The translations under genes were made by a program, and so were the position numbers. Under the pieces are notes generated by a model that saw only the letters and a list, made by a program, of their open reading frames with translations, made no database searches and was not told the DNA's origin. Positions 21,502 to 30,799 of a stretch of 64,000 nt of DNA are shown one piece after another. Each line of letters starts with the position of its first letter. The first letter of the stretch is position 1. The DNA lies in assembly GCF_034259325.1 (NCBI RefSeq), contig NZ_JAXIVS010000005.1:186001-250000 (forward strand). The letters run 5' to 3'. This DNA comes from Hyalangium ruber. Lineage in GTDB: Bacteria > Myxococcota > Myxococcia > Myxococcales > Myxococcaceae.

Positions 21502-23658
21502 TCAGAAGTCGCTCTCGCCGGAGATGTTCTCCGGGTAGCCGGAGATGGCCTGCGAGGCCTGGAGGCCGGACATGACGGCGGCCTCCACGCACCCGCAGTT
21601 GAGGCCGGTGAGGGTCCAGTCTCCCGCGAGGTACAGGTTGGGGTAGTCGGAGTCGTGCGAGCCGAGCCGGGCCTCCGTCGAGCCCGGCAGCGAGAGCACG
21701 TAGCGCTCGGGCGGGTCGATGTTGGCGCGCCAGAACTGGCTGTCGAAGCGGGCCACCCCCTCCTGCTTGCCCTGAAGCGTCGCGAGCTGCGCCCAGTCCA
21801 GGCCCGTCGGGTTGTAGCGCGGCGCCTTCGGCCACAGCGGTCCGATGCACTCCTTCAGCCAACGGAGGGACAGTTCCTTCAGTCGCTCGTGCTCTCGCCG
21901 GGGGAAGTCGTGATCGGTGAACGGCGGGATGACCGGCGCGTCCATCAGCGGCGCGGTGAAGTAGGCGATGTTCTTGACCGTCCCCGGGGGCCAGGTCTCC
22001 CGAGGCAGTAGGTGCGCCATGTCCGCATAGGTATTGAGCGGCTCGGCATAGCCCGTCATCACCGTGGGCGCCTGCGTCCAGCCCAGCTCCTCCAAGGAGC
22101 GGGACAGCCAGACCTGCACGCCCAGCGTCTGGTTGGTCTGGAGCGCCTCGACCATCCGCCGCCAGCGCGCGCTGTGCTCGAGCAGCTCTCCGCAGAGGTA
22201 GGGGAACGTCCCGAGCGAGATCCCCATCACCAAGACGTCGTAGTCCTTGCCGCGCTCCAGGGTGACGGGCTTCGCCCCCTTCCACTTCGGAGCCCAGTAC
22301 GACTCCAAATTGATGCCGGAGGCCTCGAGCTCGTGGCCATCGACGATCTGCTCGTAGCTCGGCCGGTCGGGCCAGCACGGCAGCCCGAGCACATCCACGA
22401 GGGGCTGATACCCCGCCACCGAGTCCTTCAGCGCCACCTGCCGCGTCATCTCGATGCGGTTGATGTTGCGCGTCAGCGGGTGGACGCGGAGCTTCTCCAC
22501 CTTGTGGAAGAAGTGGAACCGCACACCCCGCCGCTTGAGCACCTCGTACATGGGAGCGAAGACCACGTCACCCATGCCCGCGCGCATCTTGTAGAAGACC
22601 GCGCCCTTGTAGGTGAGGGCCATGCGAATCATGAAGCGCGTCGCCACGCCCGCCGCGAGCTGCTGCCGGTTCGGATCGCCCTGGATGTACGCGAAGAGCA
22701 GCTGGTACATGCCCCGAACGATGGGGGCCTGGTACAGCGTGAAGTCGCTGGCGCCGTGCCGCGCCAGCCACGCGCGGAAGTCCTCGCCGTCGATGGCGTT
22801 GAAGCCCTTACTCAGCAGCCCATCCCGCAGGATGCCCCGGGCGATGACGAGCCCCAGCTCCAGAACGCCCCAGAGCTTGCGAACGGCACTGTTCTCCAGG
22901 TTGCGGATGAAGCGCGCCGACAGCCGGGCGAAGACCTCCTCGACGAGATAGAGGATGACCTCCAGGTGGTTCGGGTCCTGCGCCCCCTGAGCCTTGGGCA
23001 GCCGAGCCGCGGCGAGCTGCGCGAGCTGGAGCGTGCGCCCGATGCCCGGCACGCTGCCCCTCGGGAAGGCCGGGAGCCCCAGCGAGCGGAGCGTGCTCTC
23101 GATTTTCGCGGGCAGCGTCTCGGGAGCAGGCGTCGCCGCGGCGAGGCCCGCCCCTGGCAGCTCGTACAGCATGTCCAGCAGCGCCTGCAGCCCGCGCTCC
23201 AGGTAGGTGGCGAGCGAAGGGAATGCCCCCTCCCCTTCCATCCCCGGCTCGAGCGGGTTCTCCGGAAAGGGGAACGGCCAGTCCACCCACCCATTCGGCG
23301 TGCGCTCGAACAGATTGACGAGCGACTGCTTCTTGAAGGCATCTTCGAGCGTGGCCAGGGGGGCGCTCTTGGGGCGACCCAGCTCCTGGTACACCTGCCG
23401 CATCATCCGGAAGGCGTTCTCGTAGTGCCCCATCCAGACGTGGAGGCCGTGCTCCTCGATGCGCTGGGCGGCGTCCTTGTTGCGCCCGCTGGCGCCCTTG
23501 CCACCCAGCCGCCAGCCCAGGTTGTAGAGGACGACCTCGTAGTGGTCCTGCCAGCCCGGGTAGTTGGTCAGCCCGTAAGCGGCCGTCATCGCGCCGACGC
23601 CACCCCCGAGGATGACGATCCTGCGCTTTCGACTCCGCGACTCCTCTGCCGTGCTCAT
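21502..23658 (-). CDS. FAD-dependent oxidoreductase, amine-oxidase / phytoene-desaturase-like (copy 2)
   Basis: 718 residues. Dinucleotide-binding fold at the N-terminus: VILGGGVGAMTAAYGL, then an unusual conserved block YNLGWRLGGKGASGRN and EHGLHVWMGHYENAF. The C-terminal FAD contact is LYLAGDWTLTGLNCGCVEAAVMSG. This layout resembles a poorly characterised NAD(P)-binding amine-oxidase-like group rather than a known carotenoid enzyme. It is clearly paralogous to the gene just upstream, with the same motifs in the same order. Separated from it by 13 bases; last gene of a four-gene operon. Substrate unknown. Confidence 0.82.
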   Translation of the reverse strand: MSTAEESRSRKRRIVILGGGVGAMTAAYGLTNYPGWQDHYEVVLYNLGWRLGGKGASGRNKDAAQRIEEHGLHVWMGHYENAFRMMRQVYQELGRPKSAPLATLEDAFKKQSLVNLFERTPNGWVDWPFPFPENPLEPGMEGEGAFPSLATYLERGLQALLDMLYELPGAGLAAATPAPETLPAKIESTLRSLGLPAFPRGSVPGIGRTLQLAQLAAARLPKAQGAQDPNHLEVILYLVEEVFARLSARFIRNLENSAVRKLWGVLELGLVIARGILRDGLLSKGFNAIDGEDFRAWLARHGASDFTLYQAPIVRGMYQLLFAYIQGDPNRQQLAAGVATRFMIRMALTYKGAVFYKMRAGMGDVVFAPMYEVLKRRGVRFHFFHKVEKLRVHPLTRNINRIEMTRQVALKDSVAGYQPLVDVLGLPCWPDRPSYEQIVDGHELEASGINLESYWAPKWKGAKPVTLERGKDYDVLVMGISLGTFPYLCGELLEHSARWRRMVEALQTNQTLGVQVWLSRSLEELGWTQAPTVMTGYAEPLNTYADMAHLLPRETWPPGTVKNIAYFTAPLMDAPVIPPFTDHDFPRREHERLKELSLRWLKECIGPLWPKAPRYNPTGLDWAQLATLQGKQEGVARFDSQFWRANIDPPERYVLSLPGSTEARLGSHDSDYPNLYLAGDWTLTGLNCGCVEAAVMSGLQASQAISGYPENISGESDF

Positions 23659-23671
23659 CGCCCCTCGTTCC

Positions 23672-25771
23672 TCAGCGGTACCAGAACGCCTCTCCAGAGA
23701 TCCGCAGCGGCTGCTTCGTGACGGCGCGGAAGGCCAGCATGCCGGAGATGACGGCGCCCTCGGCCGCCCCGATATAGAAGCCGTTGTCCACCCAGTCCCC
23801 GCAGACGGTCAGGTTCTCGAAGCCCGTCTGGTCCGGCCGGATCCGCGCCTTCTCGGTGCCCGGCAGCGCCAGGGTGTAGCGCTCGCTGGGGTCGACGTTG
23901 GCGCGCCAGTACTGCGTGCCGAAGCGCCCCTCCCCCGCCGCCCCGTTCGAGGGCACCAGCAGCGACCAGTCGAACACAGCCGGGTTGTTGGGCTGCGTCG
24001 AGCGCGGCCAGAGCACGCTGATGTCATTGCGCAGGAAGCTGAGCGCCGCCTGCCGAGCCAGCTCCTTCTGCCGCGCGGGGTAGCCATGGTCTGTCGGAGG
24101 TGGAGGCCGAGACGGACCGGGCATGGGACCGCAGAAATAGGCCGAGGTGCGCGGCGCGTTCGGCTGGGCCCAGCCCTCCCGGGGCAACAGGCTCGTCATG
24201 TCCGCCCACGTGTCGAGCGGCTCGACGTAGCCCGTCAGCATCGGGCTCCCCACCGTCCAGCCCAGCGCGCTCAGATCCTTGGTGGTCCAGATCTGGAAGG
24301 CCTGCGTCTGGATGGTGGCCACCTGATCCACCATCCGCCGCCACGCCGGGTTGAGCTCCATCAGCGTCGGGCACAGGAAGGGCACCGAGGCCACCGGGAT
24401 GCCGAAGACGACCTGATCGAAGTCCTTGCCCACCTCCAGCACACGCTCCTCCACGCTCGGCCAAGGCGTGTAGAAGGACTCCAGATCGATCCCCTCGATG
24501 ATCAGCTTGTCCCCTTGGACGATCTGATCGTAGAGCGGCTTGTCCGGCCAGCACGGCAGGTTCTTCACGTAGATGAAGGGCTCGTAGCTGGCCTTCGGAT
24601 CCTTCAAGTCCACCTGGCGGCCGACGCGCACCCGGGTGACGCGAGGCTTGCCGCCGGGCCCGCCGCGCTCGGCGATGACCTCCTCGACGCGGTGGAAGAA
24701 CTCGAAGCGCACCCCCTGCTTCCGGCAGGCTTCGTACAGCGGCACGAAGATGGTGTCGCCCATGGAGCCCGTGAACTCGTAGGCCACGTGCCCCTGGTAC
24801 GTGAGGCCGATGCGCAAGAGCGCCCGCAGAGCGCTGCCCGCTCCGATCAACTGCCGATCCGGATCGCCGTCGACCATGCTCATGGCCGCGTCGTAGATGG
24901 TGCGCGCCAGCACCGAGCGCAGCGACATGGCGCTGGCGCCGTGCTTCTCCAGCCACTCGCGGTAGTCCTGGCCCTCGATGGAGTTGAAGCCCTTGGACAG
25001 CACGCCATCCGCGAGGATTCCCACGAGGTTGGCGATGAGGAAGTCCAAGCCCACGTACAGCTGATAGAGCAGGAAGTTCGACTCGATCAGGTACTCGATC
25101 CGAGACTTGATCCAGTTCAGGAACGTCCGGAGCAGCTTGAGGACCGTCTCCGTGATGCCGTCCGCGGTGGCAGAGGCCAGCTGCGGCTGCGTGGCCAACA
25201 ACACCTGGGCATAGGCCTGCTCGAGCAGCTCCTCCCCATCCGCAGTGCTCCCCAGCTCCTGCGCGGTGAGGGTGTGGCCCTGCGCCACCGCGAGCGAGAG
25301 CCCGCCCTTGAGCTTGCTGTAGACCTGCCGGGCCACCCCGAGCACCTGCTCGATGATCTGCCAGCTCGTGGACGAGTCATCCCCCTCGCCAGGCTGGCGG
25401 GAGTTGGAGGGGAACGACACCACCCAGCGCTGCCAGCGGCCGTTGACGAAGTCCTCCATCGCGATGAGATCGCGCGGGGCGAAGGCCTGCTCGAAGGTGG
25501 CCAGCGGCATCGACTTCGGCCGGTCCATCACCCGGTAGCACTCGCGCATCAACGAGAACGCGTTCTCGTAGAAGCCCCAGAAGATGTGGAGCCCATGCTC
25601 CTCGATGCGGCCGTGGGGGCCGCGTCCGCTGGCGCCCTTGCCTCCGAGTCGCCAGCCCACCTGGTACACGGTGACTTCGTACTCTTCGCGAAGCTCCGGC
25701 GTGCGAGACAGGTAGTACGCGGTGGTCAGCGCGCCGGCGCCGCCACCGAGTACCGCCACCTTCTTCTTCAT
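23672..25771 (-). CDS. FAD-dependent oxidoreductase, amine-oxidase / phytoene-desaturase-like (copy 1)
   Basis: 699 residues, paralogue of the following gene. VLGGGAGALTTAYYL at residues 6-20 binds the dinucleotide; YQVGWRLGGKGASGRG and EHGLHIFWGFYENAF match its partner almost word for word, and LTVCGDWVDNGFYIGAAEGAV is the C-terminal FAD motif. The ATG overlaps the stop of the upstream decarboxylase-like gene by four bases. Two divergent copies kept side by side suggest two successive oxidations or a heterodimer. This is inference; no reaction can be assigned. Confidence 0.82.
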   Translation of the reverse strand: MKKKVAVLGGGAGALTTAYYLSRTPELREEYEVTVYQVGWRLGGKGASGRGPHGRIEEHGLHIFWGFYENAFSLMRECYRVMDRPKSMPLATFEQAFAPRDLIAMEDFVNGRWQRWVVSFPSNSRQPGEGDDSSTSWQIIEQVLGVARQVYSKLKGGLSLAVAQGHTLTAQELGSTADGEELLEQAYAQVLLATQPQLASATADGITETVLKLLRTFLNWIKSRIEYLIESNFLLYQLYVGLDFLIANLVGILADGVLSKGFNSIEGQDYREWLEKHGASAMSLRSVLARTIYDAAMSMVDGDPDRQLIGAGSALRALLRIGLTYQGHVAYEFTGSMGDTIFVPLYEACRKQGVRFEFFHRVEEVIAERGGPGGKPRVTRVRVGRQVDLKDPKASYEPFIYVKNLPCWPDKPLYDQIVQGDKLIIEGIDLESFYTPWPSVEERVLEVGKDFDQVVFGIPVASVPFLCPTLMELNPAWRRMVDQVATIQTQAFQIWTTKDLSALGWTVGSPMLTGYVEPLDTWADMTSLLPREGWAQPNAPRTSAYFCGPMPGPSRPPPPTDHGYPARQKELARQAALSFLRNDISVLWPRSTQPNNPAVFDWSLLVPSNGAAGEGRFGTQYWRANVDPSERYTLALPGTEKARIRPDQTGFENLTVCGDWVDNGFYIGAAEGAVISGMLAFRAVTKQPLRISGEAFWYR

Positions 25772-26754
25772 GAACCGCTCCAGATGAGGTGACCTTCGTT
25801 GAGGCGGAAGTCGTAGCGGACTTGCAGAGCCCCTGGAATGAAGATCTGCCCCCTCGGATCGAGCTCCAGCCCCAGCTCCTCGACCAGCGGCTGGGTGGCG
25901 AGCGACTCCACCTTCAGGCGGAAGCGGCGCGGCACCAGGCGCAGGCTCTTCAGATCGATCTGATCCGCCGCCGCGCCCACGATGGCCTGGTAGCAGGCAT
26001 CCGTGCGGGTGCCCACGCCGCGAAGCTGCTTGAGGAACACCATGGGCAGCGTCGGCCGGAACAGGAACTCGACGACCCGCGCGCCGATCTCGAAGTCGAA
26101 GCCGAGCAACTGCCCCAGCTCATCCCGGAGGACGCCGAGCCGCTCCAGCAACTCCTCTCCCAGCGAGCGCTCCCGCTCCTCCCGATCGAGGGAGGTGCCA
26201 TCCGCGCGCTCCACGGTGAGCACCCGCGCCAGCTCGGCCCGCGTGTCGGGGCTGAAGGTGCGGTACGCCAGGGTGTGGATCTCGAACGCCCCCGCCCCCT
26301 GCCCCGTGCCCGGCATCTGGATCGTCGCGGCCTGCTTGGGGAAGCCGTAGATCTCCCGGCCTCCAGCCACCGCCCAGGGGTTGTCCGCGTAGATGAAGGG
26401 AATGAACATCTCCACGCGCTTGCAGAGCTCGTCCGGGCCGTGCTTCTTGTAGTCGCTGGCGGCGATCCAGAAGGTGGCCTCGCGCTCCGAGGTGTACCCC
26501 CAGTCCTGGAAGCCCTCGGCTCCCGAGGAGAGCCGGGCGATGTGCTGGAACGTCAGCATCACGAAGGGCAGCCGCGGGCGATAGTCCACCGCGCCACCCG
26601 AGGGCTCATTGAGGTACTTGTCGCAGACGGCCTGGAGGCTCGACTGCCGACCCTTGATGAAGAAGATGTACTGGGTGACGTCCTGGCACAGGCTCGGCGG
26701 GGGGTAGACCTGGAGCGAGGCGTTGTTGAGGTACTTCGTCCCCGGAGGGCTCAT
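25768..26754 (-). CDS. Acetoacetate decarboxylase-like protein (second copy)
   Basis: 328 residues of the acetoacetate decarboxylase fold. The key block GGREIYGFPKQAATIQM near residue 135 contains the family's E-x-G-x-P-K sequence, whose Lys forms the Schiff base in true decarboxylases. It is longer than classical ADC (about 245 residues), with extra N-terminal sequence. The chosen ATG shares its first base with the stop of the upstream gene (TAATG), indicating coupled translation; an earlier in-frame start was rejected. ADC-fold proteins can also catalyse aldol or dehydration reactions, so decarboxylation is not certain. Confidence 0.78.
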   Translation of the reverse strand: MSPPGTKYLNNASLQVYPPPSLCQDVTQYIFFIKGRQSSLQAVCDKYLNEPSGGAVDYRPRLPFVMLTFQHIARLSSGAEGFQDWGYTSEREATFWIAASDYKKHGPDELCKRVEMFIPFIYADNPWAVAGGREIYGFPKQAATIQMPGTGQGAGAFEIHTLAYRTFSPDTRAELARVLTVERADGTSLDREERERSLGEELLERLGVLRDELGQLLGFDFEIGARVVEFLFRPTLPMVFLKQLRGVGTRTDACYQAIVGAAADQIDLKSLRLVPRRFRLKVESLATQPLVEELGLELDPRGQIFIPGALQVRYDFRLNEGHLIWSGS

Positions 26755-27560
26755 TACTTCTCCTTGGAACCTCGCCAATTGAGCGGCTTGGGCATCACGA
26801 AGCGGATCCGCGGCAGGTGCTGAACCACCTGGGGCGTGAAGCGCATGTCCACCAACTCCCGACCCAGCGTGCTGTCGCTGGAGAGGGAGAACTCATCCCC
26901 TTCTCCGAACAGACGGTAACGCGCCTCCAGGTCGAAGTGCATGATGTTGCGCGTCTGGAAGACTTCCTTCGGGGTGACGAACCCGATGGAGAGTCGCTGC
27001 ACGCCCGTGGGCTCCTCGGGGAAGCGGACCCGACCGAAGGCGACGCGCTTGCCCTCGCACGTCACGTCGAAGCGGCACCACGGCGCCGAGAAGGCGATGT
27101 CCACCGGCTGCGGCGTGGGGTGCTTGGCGTGCCCATGCACCTCGCGGCCATAGTCGATGGGCACCTGCTGATCGAGGATCAGCTTGTAGCAGAGCACCGT
27201 GGCATCCGGGTGCGCCCCCGCCTGGAGCAGCTCGAGTGGACCGCTGGCCGGTATCTCCAGGGGCTTCGTGGAGACGGCGAAGGAGACGATGAGCTCCTTG
27301 TAGGGCCCGCACGTGGTGTCGTGGTAGTCGGCCAGCCAGAGGGCGGCGGTGCAGCGGTTGGCGCCGATCGACACCGGCTGGTAGCGCTGCCCCGCGAGCA
27401 GGCGACGGACCACCTCGAGGTCCGCCGTCCCATGCAGCACCGCCATGTCCGCATCGCGGCACGCGTAGGGGACCTGGCACACGACGCCTGACGAGAGCTC
27501 GTAGTCCTCGGTGGGCGGATAGGCTTCGAACAGCGAGGGAGCGGGCCGGGTCGTCTGCAT
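26754..27560 (-). CDS. Acetoacetate decarboxylase-like protein (first copy)
   Basis: 268 residues, close to classical ADC length. YGREVHGHAKHPT near residue 140 aligns with the REIYGFPK block of the next gene. The probable Schiff-base Lys is kept, but the Phe-Pro before it is His-Ala, which would change the pocket. Conserved surroundings include KELIVSFAVS and PEEPTGVQRLSIG. First gene of the operon ADC-like / ADC-like / FAD oxidoreductase / FAD oxidoreductase. The 68 bases upstream should hold the promoter. Substrate unknown. Confidence 0.75.
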   Translation of the reverse strand: MQTTRPAPSLFEAYPPTEDYELSSGVVCQVPYACRDADMAVLHGTADLEVVRRLLAGQRYQPVSIGANRCTAALWLADYHDTTCGPYKELIVSFAVSTKPLEIPASGPLELLQAGAHPDATVLCYKLILDQQVPIDYGREVHGHAKHPTPQPVDIAFSAPWCRFDVTCEGKRVAFGRVRFPEEPTGVQRLSIGFVTPKEVFQTRNIMHFDLEARYRLFGEGDEFSLSSDSTLGRELVDMRFTPQVVQHLPRIRFVMPKPLNWRGSKEK

Positions 27561-27628
27561 GATGGAATCCTCTTCAGCGCGTGAGGGGGGGCGCGCCGAG
27601 CAGTCTACCGTCCTGGACTCCCAGCCGC

Positions 27629-29626
27629 CTACCGGCCCGTCAGGGCAGCCAGGGCCGAGTCCTGAGGCTGAGTGGTCGGCTCACGCGGCTGCGGGGAAGG
27701 CGTCGTGTCCCCCGTTATGACCACCTGGCCGCGGCGGCCGAGGACGTCGTGGACGGTCACCGAAGCGCCCGGGCCGAGCAGATAGGCCCCTGCCTCCCGA
27801 CACTCGAACTCCTCCGCGATGCGCTGGCGCAGGCGCTCGCTGATGAGCACCTGCTCCCGCGCGGCCAGCGCGGCGAGCTGCGCCGCGGTGTTCACCACGT
27901 CTCCGACCACCGTGTAGTCCAGCCGACCCAGCTCCAGCCCGCCGAGGCCGCCCGCCACCACGTCTCCGGCATCCAGCCCGATGGAGACGCCATGCGCGTA
28001 CGGCGACTGATCACCCGTGCGGAAGGCCATGTCGCGGATCTGCGCCCGCACCGCCACGCACGCATCCAGCGCCCGCGTGAGGTGCTCGGGGCCGCGGAAC
28101 ACCGCCATCACCGACTCGCCCAGGAACTTGTCCACCGTGCCGCCGCGCGAGGCCAGCTCGGGGACGATGACCTGGAAGTTCTCGTTCAGCTTGCGGATGA
28201 CGGCCTCCGGCGGCGCCTGGCGCGTCACCGGCGTGAAGTCCTTGATGGAGACGAAGGCCACCGTGGCCTCCACGCGCTCACCGGCCAGCGCCTCCGGCCC
28301 CTGCAAGAGCGAGCGCAGGCGGTCGCGCACGGAGCTCTGCACGGCCACGCGCAGCAGTGCGTTCTCCTCGATGGAGCGCACCATCTGGCGCACCTCGGCC
28401 GCGTGCTTGAGCGTCTTGACCAGCGTGGCCTCGAGATCCTGGAAGTCGAGCGGCTTGACCAGGAAGTCGTGCGCACCGCGGTTCATCGCCGTGCGGATGT
28501 TGGCCATGTCGCTGTAGGCCGAGACGATGATGACCTTCACCAGCGGGTTCACCTCGCCGACCTTGCCCAGGAAGGTGAGCCCGTCCATGCGCGGCATGTT
28601 GATGTCGGTGAGGATGGCGTCCACGTCCGGGTTCTGGCGCAGCTTCTCCAGGCCGTCCTCGCCATCCGAGGCGAAGATCATCTCGTAGAGGCCGTCGCGG
28701 AGCTGGCGGCGGAATGCCTGCCGCATCAGCGTCTCCACGTCTGGCTCGTCGTCCACCACCAGAATCTTGGCCGTCTCGATGCGGGCCGACTGGACGATCG
28801 CCGAGAAGGCCGCCGCCAGCTCATTGGCGGACTGGAAGCGCTGCGCGGGATCGGGATCCAGCGCGCGCGAGAAGAAGGGATCCAGCTCCGCGCCCAGCTC
28901 GGGCACCAGCGTGGAGGGAGCCACCTCGGGCGGACGGAAGCTGCCGTTGAGCAGCGAGCCGACGGACTCCAGCGAGAACGGGAAGCGCCCGGTGAGGGCG
29001 CGGAAGAACACCACCGCGATGGACCAGAGATCGCTGCGGTGGTCGAGGCTCGTGTCCCCGCGGATCTGCTCGGGGCTCATGTAGCGCAGCGTCCCCACCA
29101 TGCCATCGGCGACAGGATCGGTGGGCAGATCCTCGGTGCGCGACTTCTGCCGGACCAGACCGAAGTCGAGGATCTTCACCTCCTCGCGGCCGGCGACCCG
29201 GGCCAGGAAGAGGTTGGCCGGCTTGAGGTCGCGGTGGACGATGCCGGCGGTGTGCGCGTCCGTCAGGGCACGGGCCACCTGGGTCATCAGCGCGGCGACG
29301 GCGGAGGGCGCCAGCCGCTCGCGGCGACGCAGGCGCGTCTCGAGGTCCTCGCCCTCGAGCAGCTCCATGACGATGTACGGGTCATCGCCGTCCACGCCGA
29401 AGTCGTGGATCTGCACCACGTTCGGGTGGTGGAACTGGGCGATCGCCTTGGCTTCCTGCTCGAATTGACGGCGCGCGGCGGCGGAAGAGAGCCGCTGCGA
29501 CGTGGTGAGCTTGATGGCAACGCGCCGCTGGAGCTGGGAATCGGTCGCCATCCAGATGGCACCCATGCCACCGCCAGCGATCTTCTTCTCCAACACGTAC
29601 CTGCCACCGACCTGGCGACCAGACAT
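27629..29626 (-). CDS. Ser/Thr kinase - receiver - degenerate class III cyclase hybrid
   Basis: 665 residues from the ATG giving MSGRQVGG. Kinase 8-275: AGGGMGAIW, K39, HRD 131-133, DFG 154-156, YMSPEQ. Receiver 285-410 is canonical: phospho-acceptor D341 (LTDINMP), S369, K391. Cyclase homology domain 450-630: the first metal Asp is Ser460 (FVSIKDFT), the second is Glu504 (FLGESV), and the transition-state Arg is Gln583 (VNTAAQL), while K500, D576 and N579 remain. The cyclase is therefore probably inactive and may bind nucleotide or dimerise. No membrane segment. Divergent from the MBL lipoprotein gene. Confidence 0.9.
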   Translation of the reverse strand: MSGRQVGGRYVLEKKIAGGGMGAIWMATDSQLQRRVAIKLTTSQRLSSAAARRQFEQEAKAIAQFHHPNVVQIHDFGVDGDDPYIVMELLEGEDLETRLRRRERLAPSAVAALMTQVARALTDAHTAGIVHRDLKPANLFLARVAGREEVKILDFGLVRQKSRTEDLPTDPVADGMVGTLRYMSPEQIRGDTSLDHRSDLWSIAVVFFRALTGRFPFSLESVGSLLNGSFRPPEVAPSTLVPELGAELDPFFSRALDPDPAQRFQSANELAAAFSAIVQSARIETAKILVVDDEPDVETLMRQAFRRQLRDGLYEMIFASDGEDGLEKLRQNPDVDAILTDINMPRMDGLTFLGKVGEVNPLVKVIIVSAYSDMANIRTAMNRGAHDFLVKPLDFQDLEATLVKTLKHAAEVRQMVRSIEENALLRVAVQSSVRDRLRSLLQGPEALAGERVEATVAFVSIKDFTPVTRQAPPEAVIRKLNENFQVIVPELASRGGTVDKFLGESVMAVFRGPEHLTRALDACVAVRAQIRDMAFRTGDQSPYAHGVSIGLDAGDVVAGGLGGLELGRLDYTVVGDVVNTAAQLAALAAREQVLISERLRQRIAEEFECREAGAYLLGPGASVTVHDVLGRRGQVVITGDTTPSPQPREPTTQPQDSALAALTGR

Positions 29627-29700
29627 GGACTTCACCCGTGCATGCAAGAGCCAGAGGCGTGCTCCGGCTGTGGATGTCGAACCGCTGCACGTCCCCTGTT

Positions 29701-29718
29701 CTGATACCTTCATATCAG
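29701..29718. promoter_or_regulatory. Perfect palindrome overlapping the ribosome-binding site of the MBL gene
   Basis: CTGATA - 6 bases - TATCAG; the right arm runs directly into AGGAGGAG, the Shine-Dalgarno of the next gene. It could be an operator or an RNA hairpin that hides the binding site. Confidence 0.4.
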
Positions 29719-29731
29719 GAGGAGCTTTGTG

Positions 29732-30796
29732 ATGGCCATGCCCCGACCCCGCCCTGCCCCGCCGTCCAGGTGGGTCCTCTTGCTCCTACTGGGAGTGACA
29801 GGGATTGGAACGGGTTGCCATGCGTTCGCCGCTCCTGTCTACCAAGGCCCGAGGTCCGAGCACTTCGACGGCGAGCGCTTCGTCAACCAGGAGACGCGCA
29901 CGCGTCGGATGAGCATCCTGGACTGGCAGTTGAACCGGCAGCCCGGCCCCTGGACTGAGTGGACCGACACCCCTCCGGGTCCTCCTCCACCCCGTCGCGT
30001 GGCCTCCGGGGCCCTGCGCGTCACCTTCGTCAACCACGCCACCACGCTGCTCCAGCTGGACGGAGTGAACGTGCTGACGGACCCCATCTGGTCCGAGCGC
30101 TGCAGCCCGGTGTCCTTCGTGGGCCCCAAGCGCGTGCGCCCGCCCGGCCTGCGCTTCGAGGACCTGCCGCCCATCGACGCGGTGATCATCAGCCACAACC
30201 ACTACGACCACATGGACTTGCCGACGCTCAAGCGCCTGGCGAAGCACTTCCCCAACGCGCGCTTCTTCGCCGGGCTGGGCAACAAGGCCTTCCTGGACTC
30301 CAAGGGCCTGCCGAACGTGACGGAGCTGGACTGGTGGCAGGAGGTCCAACTCACACCGGCGGTGAAGCTGGTGAGCGCCCCCGCCCAGCACACCTCCAAC
30401 CGGGGCCTGAGCGACCGCAACGGGACGCTGTGGACGAGCTACGTGCTCCAGGGGCCCTCGGGGGTGACGTACTTCGCGGGGGACACCGGCTACGGCAAGC
30501 ACTTCCGCCAGGTGCGCGAGCGCTTCGGCCCGCCTCGCCTGGCGGTGCTGCCCATCGGCGCCTACAAGCCCGAGGCCTTCATGGAGGTGATGCACATCTC
30601 CCCGAAGGAGGCGGTGCGAGCCCACCTCGACCTCGAGGCCAAGGTGAGCGTGCCCATGCACTTCGGCACCTTCCACCTCGGGGATGACGGGCAGGAGGAG
30701 CCCGTCGCCGATCTGCTCGAGGCCGTGGAGGCCCAACCCTCACCGAAGCCGGAGTTCTGGGTGCTCGGCTTCGGCGAGGGGCGCGACGTCCACTGA
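29732..30796 (+). CDS. MBL-fold metallo-hydrolase lipoprotein (NAPE-PLD / UlaG-like)
   Basis: 354 residues. A hydrophobic leader ends in GIGTGCHAF, a lipobox, so the protein is probably anchored to a membrane. The metallo-beta-lactamase core has SHNHYDHMD (HxHxDH) near residue 153, then YFAGDTGYG for the metal-bridging Asp and PMHFGTFHL for the last His. Upstream sequence (VTFVNHATTLLQLDG..NVLTDPIWS) is typical of the NAPE-PLD-like phosphodiesterase / beta-lactamase L group. An AGGAGG lies at good distance from the ATG; a GTG three bases earlier is also possible. Substrate unknown. Confidence 0.85.
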   Translation: MAMPRPRPAPPSRWVLLLLLGVTGIGTGCHAFAAPVYQGPRSEHFDGERFVNQETRTRRMSILDWQLNRQPGPWTEWTDTPPGPPPPRRVASGALRVTFVNHATTLLQLDGVNVLTDPIWSERCSPVSFVGPKRVRPPGLRFEDLPPIDAVIISHNHYDHMDLPTLKRLAKHFPNARFFAGLGNKAFLDSKGLPNVTELDWWQEVQLTPAVKLVSAPAQHTSNRGLSDRNGTLWTSYVLQGPSGVTYFAGDTGYGKHFRQVRERFGPPRLAVLPIGAYKPEAFMEVMHISPKEAVRAHLDLEAKVSVPMHFGTFHLGDDGQEEPVADLLEAVEAQPSPKPEFWVLGFGEGRDVH

Positions 30797-30799
30797 GGC

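Noticed and set aside
29627-29731. Sigma54-type promoter for the kinase-receiver-cyclase gene
   Set aside because: A TGGC-N-TTGCA-like stretch lacks the GG-N10-GC geometry.
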